Assembly (NCBI RefSeq): GCF_000091545.1
Contig: NC_006461.1
Coordinates: forward strand, 619,564 to 683,563
From: Thermus thermophilus HB8
GTDB lineage: Bacteria > Deinococcota > Deinococci > Deinococcales > Thermaceae
Length of the DNA stretch: 64,000 bases
Direction: 5' to 3'
Under the pieces are notes generated by a model, which worked only from the letters and a program-made list of their open reading frames with translations, searched no databases and was not told where the DNA came from. The position numbers and the translations under genes are program-made. Of the stretch, positions 37,155-46,432 are shown piece after piece. How positions within the stretch are numbered: position 1 is the first letter of the stretch; each line of letters starts with the position of its first letter.

Positions 37155-37859
37155 CTATAGGCTAAGGTACGCTTCCCGCACCCTCGGGTCTTGGGCCAGG
37201 GCTTGGGCGGGGCCCTCCAGGACCACGCGGCCGTGCTCCAGGACGTAGCCCCTTTCCGCCACCTCCAGGGAGAGGGCCACGTTCTGCTCCACGAGGAGCA
37301 CCCCCACCCCCCCGCGGGCCACCTCCTTCAGGGCCAGGAGCACCTCCTCGGCGAGCCTCGGGGAGAGGCCCAAGGAGGGCTCGTCCACGAGGAGGATCCG
37401 GGGAAAGCCCATGAGGGCCCGGCCGATGGCGAGCATCTGCTGCTCCCCTCCGGAGAGCGTCCCCGCGAGCTGCCGCCTGCGCTCGGCGAGCCGGGGAAAG
37501 AGGGCGTAGACCCTCTCGTACCCCTCCTTCTCCCGCCCGGGGGCGAGAAAGGCGGCCCCAAGCCGGAGGTTTTCCTCCACGGTCATGAGGGGGAAAAGCT
37601 GCCTCCCCTCGGGGACGTGGCCGAGACCCAGCCGGGCCCTCCTTGCCGGGGAAAGGCCCCTAAGGTCCTTCCCGCCCAGGAGGACACTTCCCTTCCAGGG
37701 GCGGAGGAGGCCCGAGAGGGCGCGGAGGAGGGTGGTCTTGCCCGCCCCGTTCGCCCCGAGGAGGGCCACGAGCTCCCCTGCTTCCACCTCCAGGTCCACG
37801 CCGAAGAGGACCTGGGCCTTGCCGTAGCCGGTTTCCAGGGCCTGGACCTCCAGCCTCAT
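37155..37859 (-). CDS. livF: Branched-chain amino acid ABC transporter ATPase LivF
   Basis: A 234-residue ATPase: Walker A GANGAGKTT (about 33-41), LGHVPEGRQLFPLMTVEENL, which is characteristic of LivF, signature LSGGEQQMLAIGRAL, Walker B ILLVDEPSLGL and switch His/Asn region VLLVEQN. It starts in the livG-fragment stop (ATGA). The binding protein, membrane subunits and an intact LivG are not in the window, so this copy may be an orphan left by the deletion described at 38150-38210. Confidence 0.92.
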   Translation of the reverse strand: MRLEVQALETGYGKAQVLFGVDLEVEAGELVALLGANGAGKTTLLRALSGLLRPWKGSVLLGGKDLRGLSPARRARLGLGHVPEGRQLFPLMTVEENLRLGAAFLAPGREKEGYERVYALFPRLAERRRQLAGTLSGGEQQMLAIGRALMGFPRILLVDEPSLGLSPRLAEEVLLALKEVARGGVGVLLVEQNVALSLEVAERGYVLEHGRVVLEGPAQALAQDPRVREAYLSL

Positions 37860-38185
37860 GCCCGCCTCCCCAGGTAGGCCTCCCGCACCCGCTCCTCCCG
37901 GGCCACCTCCTCGTAGGCGCCCTCGGCGATCTTCTCCCCGTGGTCCAGGACCACCACCCGGTCGGCCAGGGCCTTGACCACGGGCATCAGGTGCTCAATG
38001 AAGAGGATGGAGACCCCGCTATTTCGGATCCTCCGGATCATCTCCACCGCCTCCTGGGCCTCCTTGGGCCGAAGCCCCGCCATGACCTCGTCCAAAAGGA
38101 GGACCTTGGGCCTCGTGGCCAGGGCGCGGGCGAGCTCCAGACGCTTGTCCTCGAGGAGGGTGAGCTCCGAGGCCAAGGCCCTGGC
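37856..38185 (-). pseudogene. livG fragment (C-terminal third only)
   Basis: The last 105 or so residues of an ABC ATPase of the LivG type: LTLLEDKRLELARALATRP (just after the signature), Walker B VLLLDEVMAGL and the switch segment ILFIEHLMPVVKAL, ending EAYLGRRA. Walker A, Q-loop and signature are missing. Upstream of about 38185 the frame runs antisense into a regulator gene, so the fragment has no proper start. It lies directly before livF, as livG normally does. Confidence 0.85.
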
Positions 38186-40223
38186 TCCGGAGCTCCCCGC
38201 CTTTGAGGTGGAAAGGGCGCTAAGCCTCGTCCGGGGCTGGCCCTTGGGGCTGAGGCTCGTCCTCCTCGCCATGCGCAAGGGCCTGAGGCCCGAGCTCGCC
38301 CTGGAGAGCGCCGAGGGGCTTCTCGCCTACCTGGGGCAGGCCCTGCCCAAGGAGGTCCTGGACCGGGCCTCCCGGCTCGCCCTCCTCGGGGAGGTGGACG
38401 AGGAGGAAGGGGCCTTCCTCCTCCCTTACGCCGAGGACCTGCTTCTGGAAAGGCGGGAGGGGCGCATCTGCTTCCACCCCCTGGTGCGGAGCGCCCTCAA
38501 GGCCCTCCTTCCCGAAGGGGAGGCCCGGGGCCTCCTCGCCCGGGCGGCGGAGGCGGCCTTGGCCCGGGGCGAGGGGGTGCGGGCCGCGGAGTTCCTCCTG
38601 GAGGCCGGGCGCTTCGGCCACGCCGCCGACCTCCTCCTCAAGGAGGGGGAGGGCTGGCTGGCGCGGGGGCTCACCTACACCGTGCTCCGCCTCCTCGGCC
38701 ACCTGCCGGAGGGGGTGCGCCGGGGGCGGGCGGGGCTTCGCCTCCTCGAGGCCGAGGCCCTGCGCCAGGCGGGGCGGTACCGGGAGGCGGAGGCCCTCTA
38801 CCGGGAGGCCCTCGAGGCGGGGGAGGAGCGGGCCTACCTCGGCCTCGTCCGCCTCTTCCTGGACACGGTGGAGCCCGCCCGGGCCAAGCCCTTCCTGGAG
38901 GAGGCCCTCCGCCGCTTCCCCGGCCTGGCCCGCCCCCTCTTGGCGGAGAACCTCCTCAACGAGGGCCGGGCGGGGGAGGCGGAGGCCTTGGGCTTCTCGG
39001 GGCCGAGGCTTTTCCTCCGCCAGGGGAGGCCTGCGGAGGCCTTAGAGCTTCTCAAGCGGGCGGAGGACCCCGGCCTACACCGCCCGCCCCAGAACCACCG
39101 GGAGGGAAGCCTCCTCCGGGCCCTTTTGGAGTGCGTGGCCGGGGACGCGGAGGAGGGGCTTCGCTTTGCGGAGCGGGGCCGGTTTGAGGCGGAGGCCCTG
39201 GGGAGCCCCTTCGGCCTGAGCCTGGCGGAGGCCCGCAAGGGGCACGCCCTCCTCGCCTTGGGCCGTCTGCGGGAGGCGGAGGCCAGTTACCGCGCCGCCC
39301 TCGCCCTGAGCGAAGGGGGCCCGGCCCGCCTGGGGGTGGAGGCCTTGGGGGGACTTGCCGCCTTGGGCGACGACGGGGCCTACCGGGAGATGGTCCGGCT
39401 CTCCCGGGCCTCGGGGGACCTCTGGGTGGAAGGGTTCCTCACCCTGGTGGTGGCCCTAGCCCGGCTCCGCCTTGGGGAGGAGTTCCCCTTGGGCGCCTTC
39501 CCCGCCCCCGACCCCTTCCTCGAGGCCCTGGCCCGGGCCTACCCCTTCCGGGACGGGTGGGAGGAGGTGCTTGAGCGCTACCCCTTCCTTGCGGGGAGGA
39601 CCCTCTTCGCCCCGCCCCTCGCCCGGCTCCGGCGGGCCCTTTGGCGGCTCAGGCGCCTTCCCGTGCCCTACCACCCGGGGGTGCGGGTGGAGGTCCGGGC
39701 CCTGGGCGGGTTTGAGGTGCGGGTGGAGGGCAGGCCCGTCCGCTTCCGGCGGGAGAAGGCGCGGCTCCTCCTCGCCCTCCTCACCGTGAGGGACTGGGAG
39801 AAGGAGGACCTTCTGGAGGCCCTGGAGGCCACCCCGGGGGAGTTTAGGGTCCTCTGGTGGGAGGTGGTGAACGCCCTGGAGCCCGAAAGGCCCAAAGGGG
39901 CCCCTCCCTACTTCCTCCGGACCCGGCCCTACGGGCTGAACCTCGAGGCGCCCGAGCTCTACCTGGACCTCCGCGACCCCGCCCTTCCTCCCCTTTCCCC
40001 CTACCGGGGGCTGGACCACCCCGTCCTGGACGAGGCCGCCCGGGCCTACCTGGAGGAGAGGCGGCGGGGCCTCCTGCAAAGCCCTCGCCCCGAGGACTGG
40101 CTTTTGGCCCTGCGGCTGGACCCCCTGGACGAGGCGGCTTTGGGCCGCCTCCGGGGGACGGCGCTCTACGAAAAAGGGCTCCGCCTCCGCCTTGTGGCGG
40201 AGGCGGAGCTGGAAGGGGACTAG
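38186..40223 (+). pseudogene. SARP/MalT-type transcriptional regulator lacking its N-terminal ATPase
   Basis: The open frame enters from antisense livG sequence and becomes regulator-like near 38170-38200 (ALAPELPAFEVERAL, then RGWPLGLRL), the end of a STAND/MalT nucleotide-binding domain. About 500 residues of TPR-like helical repeats follow (EALRQAGRYREAEALYREAL), then a winged-helix DNA-binding domain (ALGGFEVRVEGRPVRF) and a BTAD-like end. The P-loop half of the protein is absent. First usable starts are GTG 38208 and ATG 38271 (about 650 residues), so a shortened product is possible. It shares a CTAG stop with secDF. Confidence 0.75.
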
Positions 40224-42427
40224 GCCTTGCTGGCCTCTTGGGCCTTCCTGCGGTTTTTCCAGGCCACCACCAAGGCGCTCACCACGTAGATGGAGCTGTA
40301 GGTTCCCACGAAGATGCCCACGAAGATGGCCAGGGCGAAGTCCCTGAGGACGCTCCCTCCCAGGAAGAGGAGGGCGAGGATGGGAAGGAGGGTGGTGAGG
40401 CTCGTCATCACCGTGCGGGAGAGGGTCTGGTTGATGGAGCGGTTGACGAGCTCGGCGTAGGGCAGGTGCCGGAGGAGCTTCTGGTTCTCCCGGATGCGGT
40501 CCGAGACCACGATGGAGTCGTTGATGGAGTAGCCCACGATGGTGAGGAGGGCGGCGATGGTGGGGATGGAGAACTCCAGGCCCAGGAGGCTGTACATCCC
40601 GGCCACGATGGCCACGTCGTGGGCCACGGCCAGGATGCTGGCCACGCCGAAGGTCCAGTCAAAGCGGAAGGCCACGTAGAGGAGGATGAGGCCAAGCCCC
40701 ACCAGGACCGCCATCACCGCGTTGCGCCTCAGCTCCTCCCCGATGGCCGGCCCCACGGTCTCCGAGGCCAGGACCGTGGCCTTGAGCTCGGAGGCGAAAA
40801 GCCGTTCCAGCTCAAGCCGCCTCTCGTCGGAAAGGGGCGGGAGCTTCACCAGAAACTCCCGGTAGGCCGCCGTGGGGGCCTGGACCTGGGTGATCACCGC
40901 CTCCTTGCCGGGGAAGCCCTTCTCCTCGAGGAAACGCCTCAGCGTCTCCACCTCCACGTTGGGCTCGGCCCGCAGGGTGTAGGCTGTCCCCCCGGTGAAG
41001 TCAATGGAGTAGTTGAAGCCCTTGGCGAAGACCACGCCCGCCGCCAAAGCGGCGAGGAGGAGGGTGGCCGCCGTGACGTAGCGGGCGGGGCCCATGAAGT
41101 TGAACCGCGGGTCCACGAGCCACATGGGGGGGCGGATCTCGCCCCGGTCGGCCAGGCGCTCCAGGAGGTGGCGGCTGAAGACGAGGTTGGAGAAGACGCT
41201 GGCCACCACGCCGATGGCCAGGATCACGGCGAAGCCCCGCACCGGCCCGGTGGCGTACTGGTAGAGGGCGGCCGCCGCCAGGAGGTGGGCGATGTTCACG
41301 TCCATGATGGTGAGGGTGGAGTGGCGGAAGCCCTCGGGGATGGCCTGGCGGAGCTTCTTCCCGGCCCTGAGCTCCTCCTTGATGCGCTCAAAGGAGAGGA
41401 CGTTGCCGTCCACCGCCGCCCCCAGGGTGAGGACGAGGCCGGCGATGCCGGGGAGGGTCAGGGTGGCCCCGAGGCCCGAGAGGAGGCCCAGGATGAGGGC
41501 CGAGGTGTAGAGGAGGCCCAAGGAGGCCACGAGCCCCAGGTGGGGGCCGTAGTAGGCGAAGATGAGGAGGAAGATGGCCAGGGTGCCGATGAGGGCGGAG
41601 CGGATCCCCGCCTGGATGGCGTCCTGGCCCAGGGTGGGGCCGATGGCCCGGATCTCCGCCACCTTGAGGGGGACCGGCAGGGAGCCCGAGCGCAGGACGA
41701 GGGCGATCTCGCTCGCCTCCTCCACGCTGGAAAGCCCCTCTATGACCGCCTGGCCTCCGGTGATGGCCTGGCGGATCACGGGGGCGGTGTAGACCCGGCC
41801 GTCCAGGACGATGGCGAGCCGCTTGCCGATGTTCTGCCGGGTGACCTCCTCAAACTTCTTCGCCCCTTCCGGGGTGAAGGTGAGGGAGACCTGGGGACGG
41901 CCGAACTGGTCAAAGACCGCCCGGGCGTCGGCCAGGTCCGCCCCGGTGAGGAGGGGCGGGCCGAGGTCCTCCGGCTTGATCAGGTCCTTCTCCAGCTCCT
42001 CCCGGTTGAGCCTGGGGTTCTCCCGGAGGGCCTGGTTGATCTGGGCCACGGTGGTGCCCGTGGCCCCCTCCTTGACGATGCGGAACTCCAGGACCGCCCT
42101 CTGCCCAATGAGCTTGAGGGCGCGGTCCTGGTCGGCCTGGGAGAGGCCGGGGAGCTCCACCACGATCCGCTTCTGCCCCTGGATCTGGATGAGGGGCTCG
42201 GCCACGCCGAGGGCGTTGATCCGGTTCTCCAGGACGGTCCTGGCCTTCTCCAGGTCGTCCAGGGTGGGGTTCTCCACGTCGGCCTCGAGGACGATCCTCA
42301 GACCCCCCTTCAGGTCCAGGCCCAGGCGGACCTTGGGCTCCTCGGGGGCCCAGGGCTTCCATACGAAGAGGAGGGCGAGAAGAAACACGCCGAGCAGGAA
42401 CAGGCTGGTGAGGTTTTTCCGGTTCAT
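40220..42427 (-). CDS. secDF: Protein translocase subunit SecDF (fused)
   Basis: A 735-residue fusion of SecD and SecF, the length of the crystallised T. thermophilus protein. Twelve membrane segments are arranged as two RND-type halves. The large first periplasmic domain (about 35-265) contains LGLDLKGGLRIVLEADV. TM4 carries the proton-relay Asp in AAVDGNVLSFERIKEEL, and the SecF half has YSIDFTGGTAYTLRAE and YSINDSIVVSDRIREN. It uses proton flow to pull secreted proteins outward. AAGGGGAAG precedes ATG 42427. Confidence 0.97.
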   Translation of the reverse strand: MNRKNLTSLFLLGVFLLALLFVWKPWAPEEPKVRLGLDLKGGLRIVLEADVENPTLDDLEKARTVLENRINALGVAEPLIQIQGQKRIVVELPGLSQADQDRALKLIGQRAVLEFRIVKEGATGTTVAQINQALRENPRLNREELEKDLIKPEDLGPPLLTGADLADARAVFDQFGRPQVSLTFTPEGAKKFEEVTRQNIGKRLAIVLDGRVYTAPVIRQAITGGQAVIEGLSSVEEASEIALVLRSGSLPVPLKVAEIRAIGPTLGQDAIQAGIRSALIGTLAIFLLIFAYYGPHLGLVASLGLLYTSALILGLLSGLGATLTLPGIAGLVLTLGAAVDGNVLSFERIKEELRAGKKLRQAIPEGFRHSTLTIMDVNIAHLLAAAALYQYATGPVRGFAVILAIGVVASVFSNLVFSRHLLERLADRGEIRPPMWLVDPRFNFMGPARYVTAATLLLAALAAGVVFAKGFNYSIDFTGGTAYTLRAEPNVEVETLRRFLEEKGFPGKEAVITQVQAPTAAYREFLVKLPPLSDERRLELERLFASELKATVLASETVGPAIGEELRRNAVMAVLVGLGLILLYVAFRFDWTFGVASILAVAHDVAIVAGMYSLLGLEFSIPTIAALLTIVGYSINDSIVVSDRIRENQKLLRHLPYAELVNRSINQTLSRTVMTSLTTLLPILALLFLGGSVLRDFALAIFVGIFVGTYSSIYVVSALVVAWKNRRKAQEASKA

Positions 42428-42514
42428 GCGCTTCCCCTTGGGTGCGCGTCACGCGCCGTGGTCCCTAATGCCTTTTGCCGCCTTTGCCGCAAGACGTTCC
42501 GCGGGGAGAGGCGC

Positions 42515-42793
42515 CTAACCCCCTTCCAGCTGCAGCCGGGCGAAGAGGAGGAAAAGCTTTTCGGCCTTGGCGAAGCCCTCCCCGGCCTTCGGCCGGAGGG
42601 CCGAAGGCCAGGGCTTCGGCGGAAGCCCCCTTCGCGCCTCCGGCACGGGCGGCGCCGGGAGGAGGGGGCTTCGCTCCTCCTGCTTCGCCAGGATGGGCCC
42701 CGGGGCGAAGAGGCCCTCCGCGCCCTTGGGGGCCTCTGGGAGGCGCTCGGCCCCGTAGAGGCAAAGGGCGAGGAGGGCCAGGAGGCGGAGCAT
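42515..42793 (-). CDS. Small secreted protein between infB and secDF
   Basis: A 92-residue protein whose ATG lies 4 nt after the infB stop. MLRLLALLALCLYG is a signal peptide or short anchor. The remainder is Pro/Ala/Glu-rich, with a helical end FAKAEKLFLLFARLQ. No family is recognised. A long imperfect palindrome (42571-42618) lies inside it, which is odd for a coding sequence. It sits 87 bp upstream of secDF in the same direction. Confidence 0.5.
   Translation of the reverse strand: MLRLLALLALCLYGAERLPEAPKGAEGLFAPGPILAKQEERSPLLPAPPVPEARRGLPPKPWPSALRPKAGEGFAKAEKLFLLFARLQLEGG
42571..42618. repeat. Nested palindrome / strong hairpin
   Basis: Outer arms CGAAGCCCT (42571-42579) and AGGGCTTCG (42610-42618) enclose inner arms GGCCTTCGG (42584-42592) and CCGAAGGCC (42601-42609), with a 4-nt bulge and an 8-nt loop: 18 bp in all. 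It could form in RNA of either strand. Confidence 0.7.
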
Positions 42794-42797
42794 GGCC

Positions 42798-44513
42798 TTA
42801 GGCGGGGACCTCCACCATCTGGAAGGCCTCGATCACGTCCCCTTCCCGGAAGTCGTCAAACCCGTCCAGGCCGATGCCGCACTCGTAGCCCTGGGCCACC
42901 TCGCGCACGTCCTCCTTGAAGCGCTTGAGGCTGGCGATGCGCCCTTGCCAGATCACCTGGCCGTCCCTCAGGACCCGCACCTCGGCGTTCCGCGGGATCC
43001 GGCCCTGGGTGACCATGCACCCCGCCACCTGCTTGCCCGTGGGAAGGCGGAAGATGGCCCGCACCTCGGCCTGGCCCAGGACCTCCTCCTTGTACTGGGG
43101 CTCCCTCTGCCCCTTGACCATGTTGCGGACCTCGTCCACCAGGTCGTAGATGATGCGGAAGGTCTTGAGGAGGACGCCCTTCTCCTCCGCCTTCTTCTTC
43201 ACCGAGCCCGGCGGGTTCACGCCGAAGGCCAGGATGGCCGCGTTCGCCGTCTGGGCGAGGAGGACGTCGGACTCCGTGGGGGCGCCCACCTGGGCGAGGA
43301 GGATGTTGATCTTCACGTCCTCGGTGCTCTCCCGGGCCAGGATGTGCTGGATGGCCTCGAGGGAGCCCTGGGTGTCGGCCCGGAGGATGAGGTTGAGCTC
43401 CTTCCTCCCCTCCTCCTGCATGGCCCGGAGGAGCTCGGCCATGGTCCGGGGGCGGCGGGCCTTCTCCTCCTCCTCCCGCGCCTTCCTCTCCTCCTTGCGC
43501 TCCTCGGCGATCTCCTTGGCGGCCTCGAGGTCCGGCACCCACTCCACCACGTCCCCGGCGTGGGGGAGCTCCTGGAAGCCCAAAACCTGGACGGCGCTTC
43601 CCGGCCCCGCCTCCTTGCGCTGGTTGCCGTCGGCGTCCATCATGGCGCGGATGCGGCCGTAGGCCTCCCCGGCCACCACATAGTCCCCCACCCGGAAGGT
43701 CCCCTCCTGGACGAGCATGTTGGCGATGATGCCCGCCTGCTTGTCCAGCTTGGACTCCAGGATCACCCCCCGGGGCTCGGCGTTGGGGTCGGCCCGGTAG
43801 TCCTCCAGCTCGGCGAGGAGGAGGATCATCTCCAGGAGGTCCTGGACCCCCTGCCCCGTCTTGGCGCTGATGGGGATGACGATGGCGTCGCCGCCGTACT
43901 CCTCGGGGACGAAGCCCCGCTCCATGAGCTGCCGCTTCACCTTCTCGGGGTCCGCCTGGGGCAGGTCAATCTTGTTGATGGCAAAGATGAGCTTGGCCCC
44001 CGCGGCCTTGGCGTGGGCGATGGCCTCCTCCGTCTGGGGCATGATGCCGTCGTCGGCGGCGATGACGATGACGGCGATGTCCGCCACCTTGGCCCCGCGC
44101 TGCCGGATGGTGGTGAAGGCCTCGTGCCCCGGCGTGTCAATGAAGACCACGGTGCCCTGGGGCGTCTTCACCTCAAAGGCGCCCACGTGCTGGGTGATCC
44201 CCCCGGCCTCCTTCTCGGCGATGCGGCTTTTGCGGAGGTAGTCCAGGAGGGTCGTCTTCCCGTGGTCCACGTGGCCCATGATGACCACCACGGGGGGGCG
44301 CCGGGGGAGGCTCTTGCGGCGCTCCTCCTCGGCGAGCTTCTCCTGAAGTCCCCGCTGCTCCTTCACGAGCTCCCGCACCGCCTCCGCGTCCTTCTCCTCC
44401 AGGGTGGAGGCGTGGGACTTGTAGGCCACCCCCATCTGGTCCAGGAGCTCCAAAAGCTCCTGGGTTTCCATGCCCAGCTCCTTAGCCAGCTGGTAGATCC
44501 TTACCTTGGCCAT
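42798..44513 (-). CDS. infB: Translation initiation factor IF-2
   Basis: A 571-residue GTPase that brings fMet-tRNA to the ribosome. Starting at ATG 44513 (MAKVRIYQLAKELGM) after GGAGG, it matches the length I recall for T. thermophilus IF2, with a short N-domain (about 70 residues). G1 is GHVDHGKTTL (about 80-89), G3 DTPGHEA, G4 NKIDL; domains II-IV follow, ending with the fMet-tRNA-binding C2 (GYECGIGLDGFDDFREGD). Two extra upstream codons to 44519 lack a ribosome site. It overlaps ylxR by 32 bp. Confidence 0.97.
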   Translation of the reverse strand: MAKVRIYQLAKELGMETQELLELLDQMGVAYKSHASTLEEKDAEAVRELVKEQRGLQEKLAEEERRKSLPRRPPVVVIMGHVDHGKTTLLDYLRKSRIAEKEAGGITQHVGAFEVKTPQGTVVFIDTPGHEAFTTIRQRGAKVADIAVIVIAADDGIMPQTEEAIAHAKAAGAKLIFAINKIDLPQADPEKVKRQLMERGFVPEEYGGDAIVIPISAKTGQGVQDLLEMILLLAELEDYRADPNAEPRGVILESKLDKQAGIIANMLVQEGTFRVGDYVVAGEAYGRIRAMMDADGNQRKEAGPGSAVQVLGFQELPHAGDVVEWVPDLEAAKEIAEERKEERKAREEEEKARRPRTMAELLRAMQEEGRKELNLILRADTQGSLEAIQHILARESTEDVKINILLAQVGAPTESDVLLAQTANAAILAFGVNPPGSVKKKAEEKGVLLKTFRIIYDLVDEVRNMVKGQREPQYKEEVLGQAEVRAIFRLPTGKQVAGCMVTQGRIPRNAEVRVLRDGQVIWQGRIASLKRFKEDVREVAQGYECGIGLDGFDDFREGDVIEAFQMVEVPA

Positions 44514-44757
44514 CCTCACCTCCTAGATAAGCGGCCAGGGCCTCGGCCAAGGCCCTGGCCTTGGCCCCGGCGAAGCGCCGGAGCCGCTTTTCCGAGCGGC
44601 ACTCGGGGCTGTCGGGGCAGACGTAGGCCCCCCGTCCCGGCCGCTTGCCGCTCGGGTCGATGACGAAGCCCTCCTCCGTGACCAGGATGCGGAGAAGCTC
44701 CCCCTTGGGCCGCCTCCGGCGGCAGGCCACGCACATGCGGATGGGGACGTGCTTCAT
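44482..44757 (-). CDS. ylxR: YlxR-family RNA-binding protein
   Basis: A 91-residue basic protein with the DUF448/YlxR signature: RMCVACRRRRPKGELLRI, then PGRGAYVCPDSPEC, and a Lys/Arg-rich helix. Members bind RNA and nearly always lie between nusA and infB, as here. It starts in the nusA stop codon (ATGA) and its end overlaps infB. Four cysteines might bind a metal, although known structures of the family are described without one. Confidence 0.92.
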   Translation of the reverse strand: MKHVPIRMCVACRRRRPKGELLRILVTEEGFVIDPSGKRPGRGAYVCPDSPECRSEKRLRRFAGAKARALAEALAAYLGGEDGQGKDLPAG

Positions 44758-45917
44758 CCGAGGTCACGGAAGAGCTTCTCAAACTCCTCGCGGGCCTTCC
44801 TTTCCCGGGCCTCGGCCTCCTCCTCGGCGGCGCGCCGCAGGGCCTCGTCCAGGTCGGAGATCTCCGCCTCCTCAAAGTGGATGTCGTACCCGGTGAGCTT
44901 GGAGGCCAGGCGGACGTTCTGCCCCCCGGTGCCGATGGCCAGGGAGTGCTGGTCCTTGGTGACCTTGACCCGGGCCTTCTTCGCCTCGGGGTCAAGCTCA
45001 ATGGAGCCCACCTGGGCGGGGGAGAGGGCGTTGCGGATGAACTCCTTGGGGTCCTTGGACCACAGGATGATGTCCACCTTCTCCCGGCCGAGCTCGGCGG
45101 AAACCGCCTGGATGCGCTGGCCCTTGTGCCCGATGCAGGCCCCGATGGGGTCCACGTTGGGGTTGTGGCTCGTGACCGCCACCTTGCTCCGGCGGCCGGG
45201 CTCCCGGGCGATGGCCTTGATCTCCACGATGCCCTCGGCGATCTCGGGCACCTCCTGCTTGAGGAGGTGCTCCAAAAGCTTCTCGTGGGCCCGGCTCACC
45301 AGGAGGGAGGGGCCCTTGGCGGACTTGTCCACCTTCTTCAGGTAGACCTTGATCCGCTGGCCGGGGTGGTACTTCTCCGTGGGGATCTGCTCGCTCCGGG
45401 GGAGGTAGGCCTCGCCCCGGCCCAGCTCCACGAAGACGTTGCCCCGGTTGTCCACCCGGGTGACCACCCCGGTGAGGACCTGCCCCTCCTTGTCCTTGTA
45501 CTCGTTGTAGATCCGGTTGCGCTCCGACTCCTTGAGGCGCTGGGTCAGGATCTGGCGCAGGTCCTGGATGGCCATGCGGGAGAGCTCCTCCGGGTTGATG
45601 GGGAACTCCATCTCGTCCCCCACCTGGACCTCGGGGTCGTACTGGAGGGCCTCGGCGAGGGCGATCTCCTTGTCGGGGTCCTCCACCTTCTCCACCACCC
45701 GCCGGACCTCCACCATCTCAATGCGGCCCGAGTTCGGGTCAATGTAGACGTCCACCTCGGGGCCCTTCCCCTGGTCAATCTCCTCCTTCTTGTAGCCCTT
45801 CTGCCGCTTGATGTAGGCCTTGCGCAGGGCCTCCTTGAAGGCCTCCAGGATCTCCTCCACGCTGACCCCGCGCTCCAGGGCCAGGTGCTGCATGGCTTCC
45901 ACGAACTCCCTGTTCAT
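44754..45917 (-). CDS. nusA: Transcription termination/antitermination factor NusA
   Basis: A 387-residue protein with the N-terminal RNA-polymerase-binding domain (1-125), an S1 domain (TGVVTRVDNRGNVFVELG, about 133-200) and two KH domains (including IGACIGHKGQRIQAV and AIGTGGQNVRLASKL). The C-terminal acidic repeats of E. coli NusA are absent. GGGAGG precedes ATG 45917. It controls pausing and termination and is cotranscribed with rimP and infB, the classical metY-nusA-infB type operon. Confidence 0.96.
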   Translation of the reverse strand: MNREFVEAMQHLALERGVSVEEILEAFKEALRKAYIKRQKGYKKEEIDQGKGPEVDVYIDPNSGRIEMVEVRRVVEKVEDPDKEIALAEALQYDPEVQVGDEMEFPINPEELSRMAIQDLRQILTQRLKESERNRIYNEYKDKEGQVLTGVVTRVDNRGNVFVELGRGEAYLPRSEQIPTEKYHPGQRIKVYLKKVDKSAKGPSLLVSRAHEKLLEHLLKQEVPEIAEGIVEIKAIAREPGRRSKVAVTSHNPNVDPIGACIGHKGQRIQAVSAELGREKVDIILWSKDPKEFIRNALSPAQVGSIELDPEAKKARVKVTKDQHSLAIGTGGQNVRLASKLTGYDIHFEEAEISDLDEALRRAAEEEAEARERKAREEFEKLFRDLG

Positions 45918-45933
45918 CGCTTTTTACCTCCCT

Positions 45934-46359
45934 TTACCTGGGCTCCTCGGGCCACTCCGCCAGGTTGGCCCGGAAGGTGCCGATCCTAAGGCGCCGCTCC
46001 TCGTCGCCCACCTGGAAGACCACCTCCTCCCCCTCCACCCGGAGGATCCGCCCCGTGAACCCCTCGGGACCCGGAACCTTGGCCTTGAGGCCCTGGAACC
46101 GCTCAAAGTGCCGCCGGGTGAAGAGGGGCCTTTTGGGCCCCGGGGACTCCACCAAAAGCCGGTAGCTTCCCGGGATGGGGTCCTCCCGGTCTAGGGCGGC
46201 CTCGATGTGGCGGCTCGCCTCCTCCAGGTCGGCCACGGTGATGGGGCGCTCGTCCTTCCGCTCCAGGCGGACGAGGAGCTCGCCCCGGGCGAAGTGGACC
46301 TCGAGGACGTCCAGCCCCAGGGGCGAAACCGCCTCTTCCACCAGCTGCCAAAGGTCCAC
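45934..46359 (-). CDS. rimP: Ribosome maturation factor RimP
   Basis: A 141-residue protein needed for 30S maturation. MDLWQLVEEAVSPLGLDVLEV leads into the alpha/beta N-domain with ITVADLEEASRHIEAALDREDPIPGSYRLLVESPGPKRPL, followed by the SH3-like C-domain. GTG 46359 is chosen, because GGGAGG ends 6 nt upstream; another in-frame GTG at 46365 overlaps that site. First gene of the operon, with promoter at 46433-46462 and a leader hairpin. Confidence 0.92.
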   Translation of the reverse strand: MDLWQLVEEAVSPLGLDVLEVHFARGELLVRLERKDERPITVADLEEASRHIEAALDREDPIPGSYRLLVESPGPKRPLFTRRHFERFQGLKAKVPGPEGFTGRILRVEGEEVVFQVGDEERRLRIGTFRANLAEWPEEPR

Positions 46360-46389
46360 GGTCACCTCCCCGCCCCCTTCACAAAGGAA

Positions 46390-46409
46390 GGGTGGGTTTA
46401 CACCCACCC
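46390..46409 (-). promoter_or_regulatory. Hairpin in the rimP leader
   Basis: GGGTGGGT and ACCCACCC pair perfectly (8 bp) around a loop that reads GUAA in the minus-strand RNA, a stable GNRA tetraloop. It lies about 30 nt before the rimP start. No T-run follows, so it is a structural or regulatory stem rather than a terminator. Confidence 0.5.
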
Positions 46410-46432
46410 CCGCCCTTGGGAGCACTGCCCTT

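Noticed and set aside
38271..40223. Treating the regulator as an intact 650-residue gene
   Set aside because: It would begin mid-domain, right after the end of a STAND ATPase region, with no ribosome site or promoter visible; better described as truncated.
39857..42919. A 1020-codon plus-strand open frame
   Set aside because: It is antisense to secDF and flanking genes, consists of low-complexity His/Gly/Glu/Leu runs, and arises because stop codons are rare in very GC-rich DNA.
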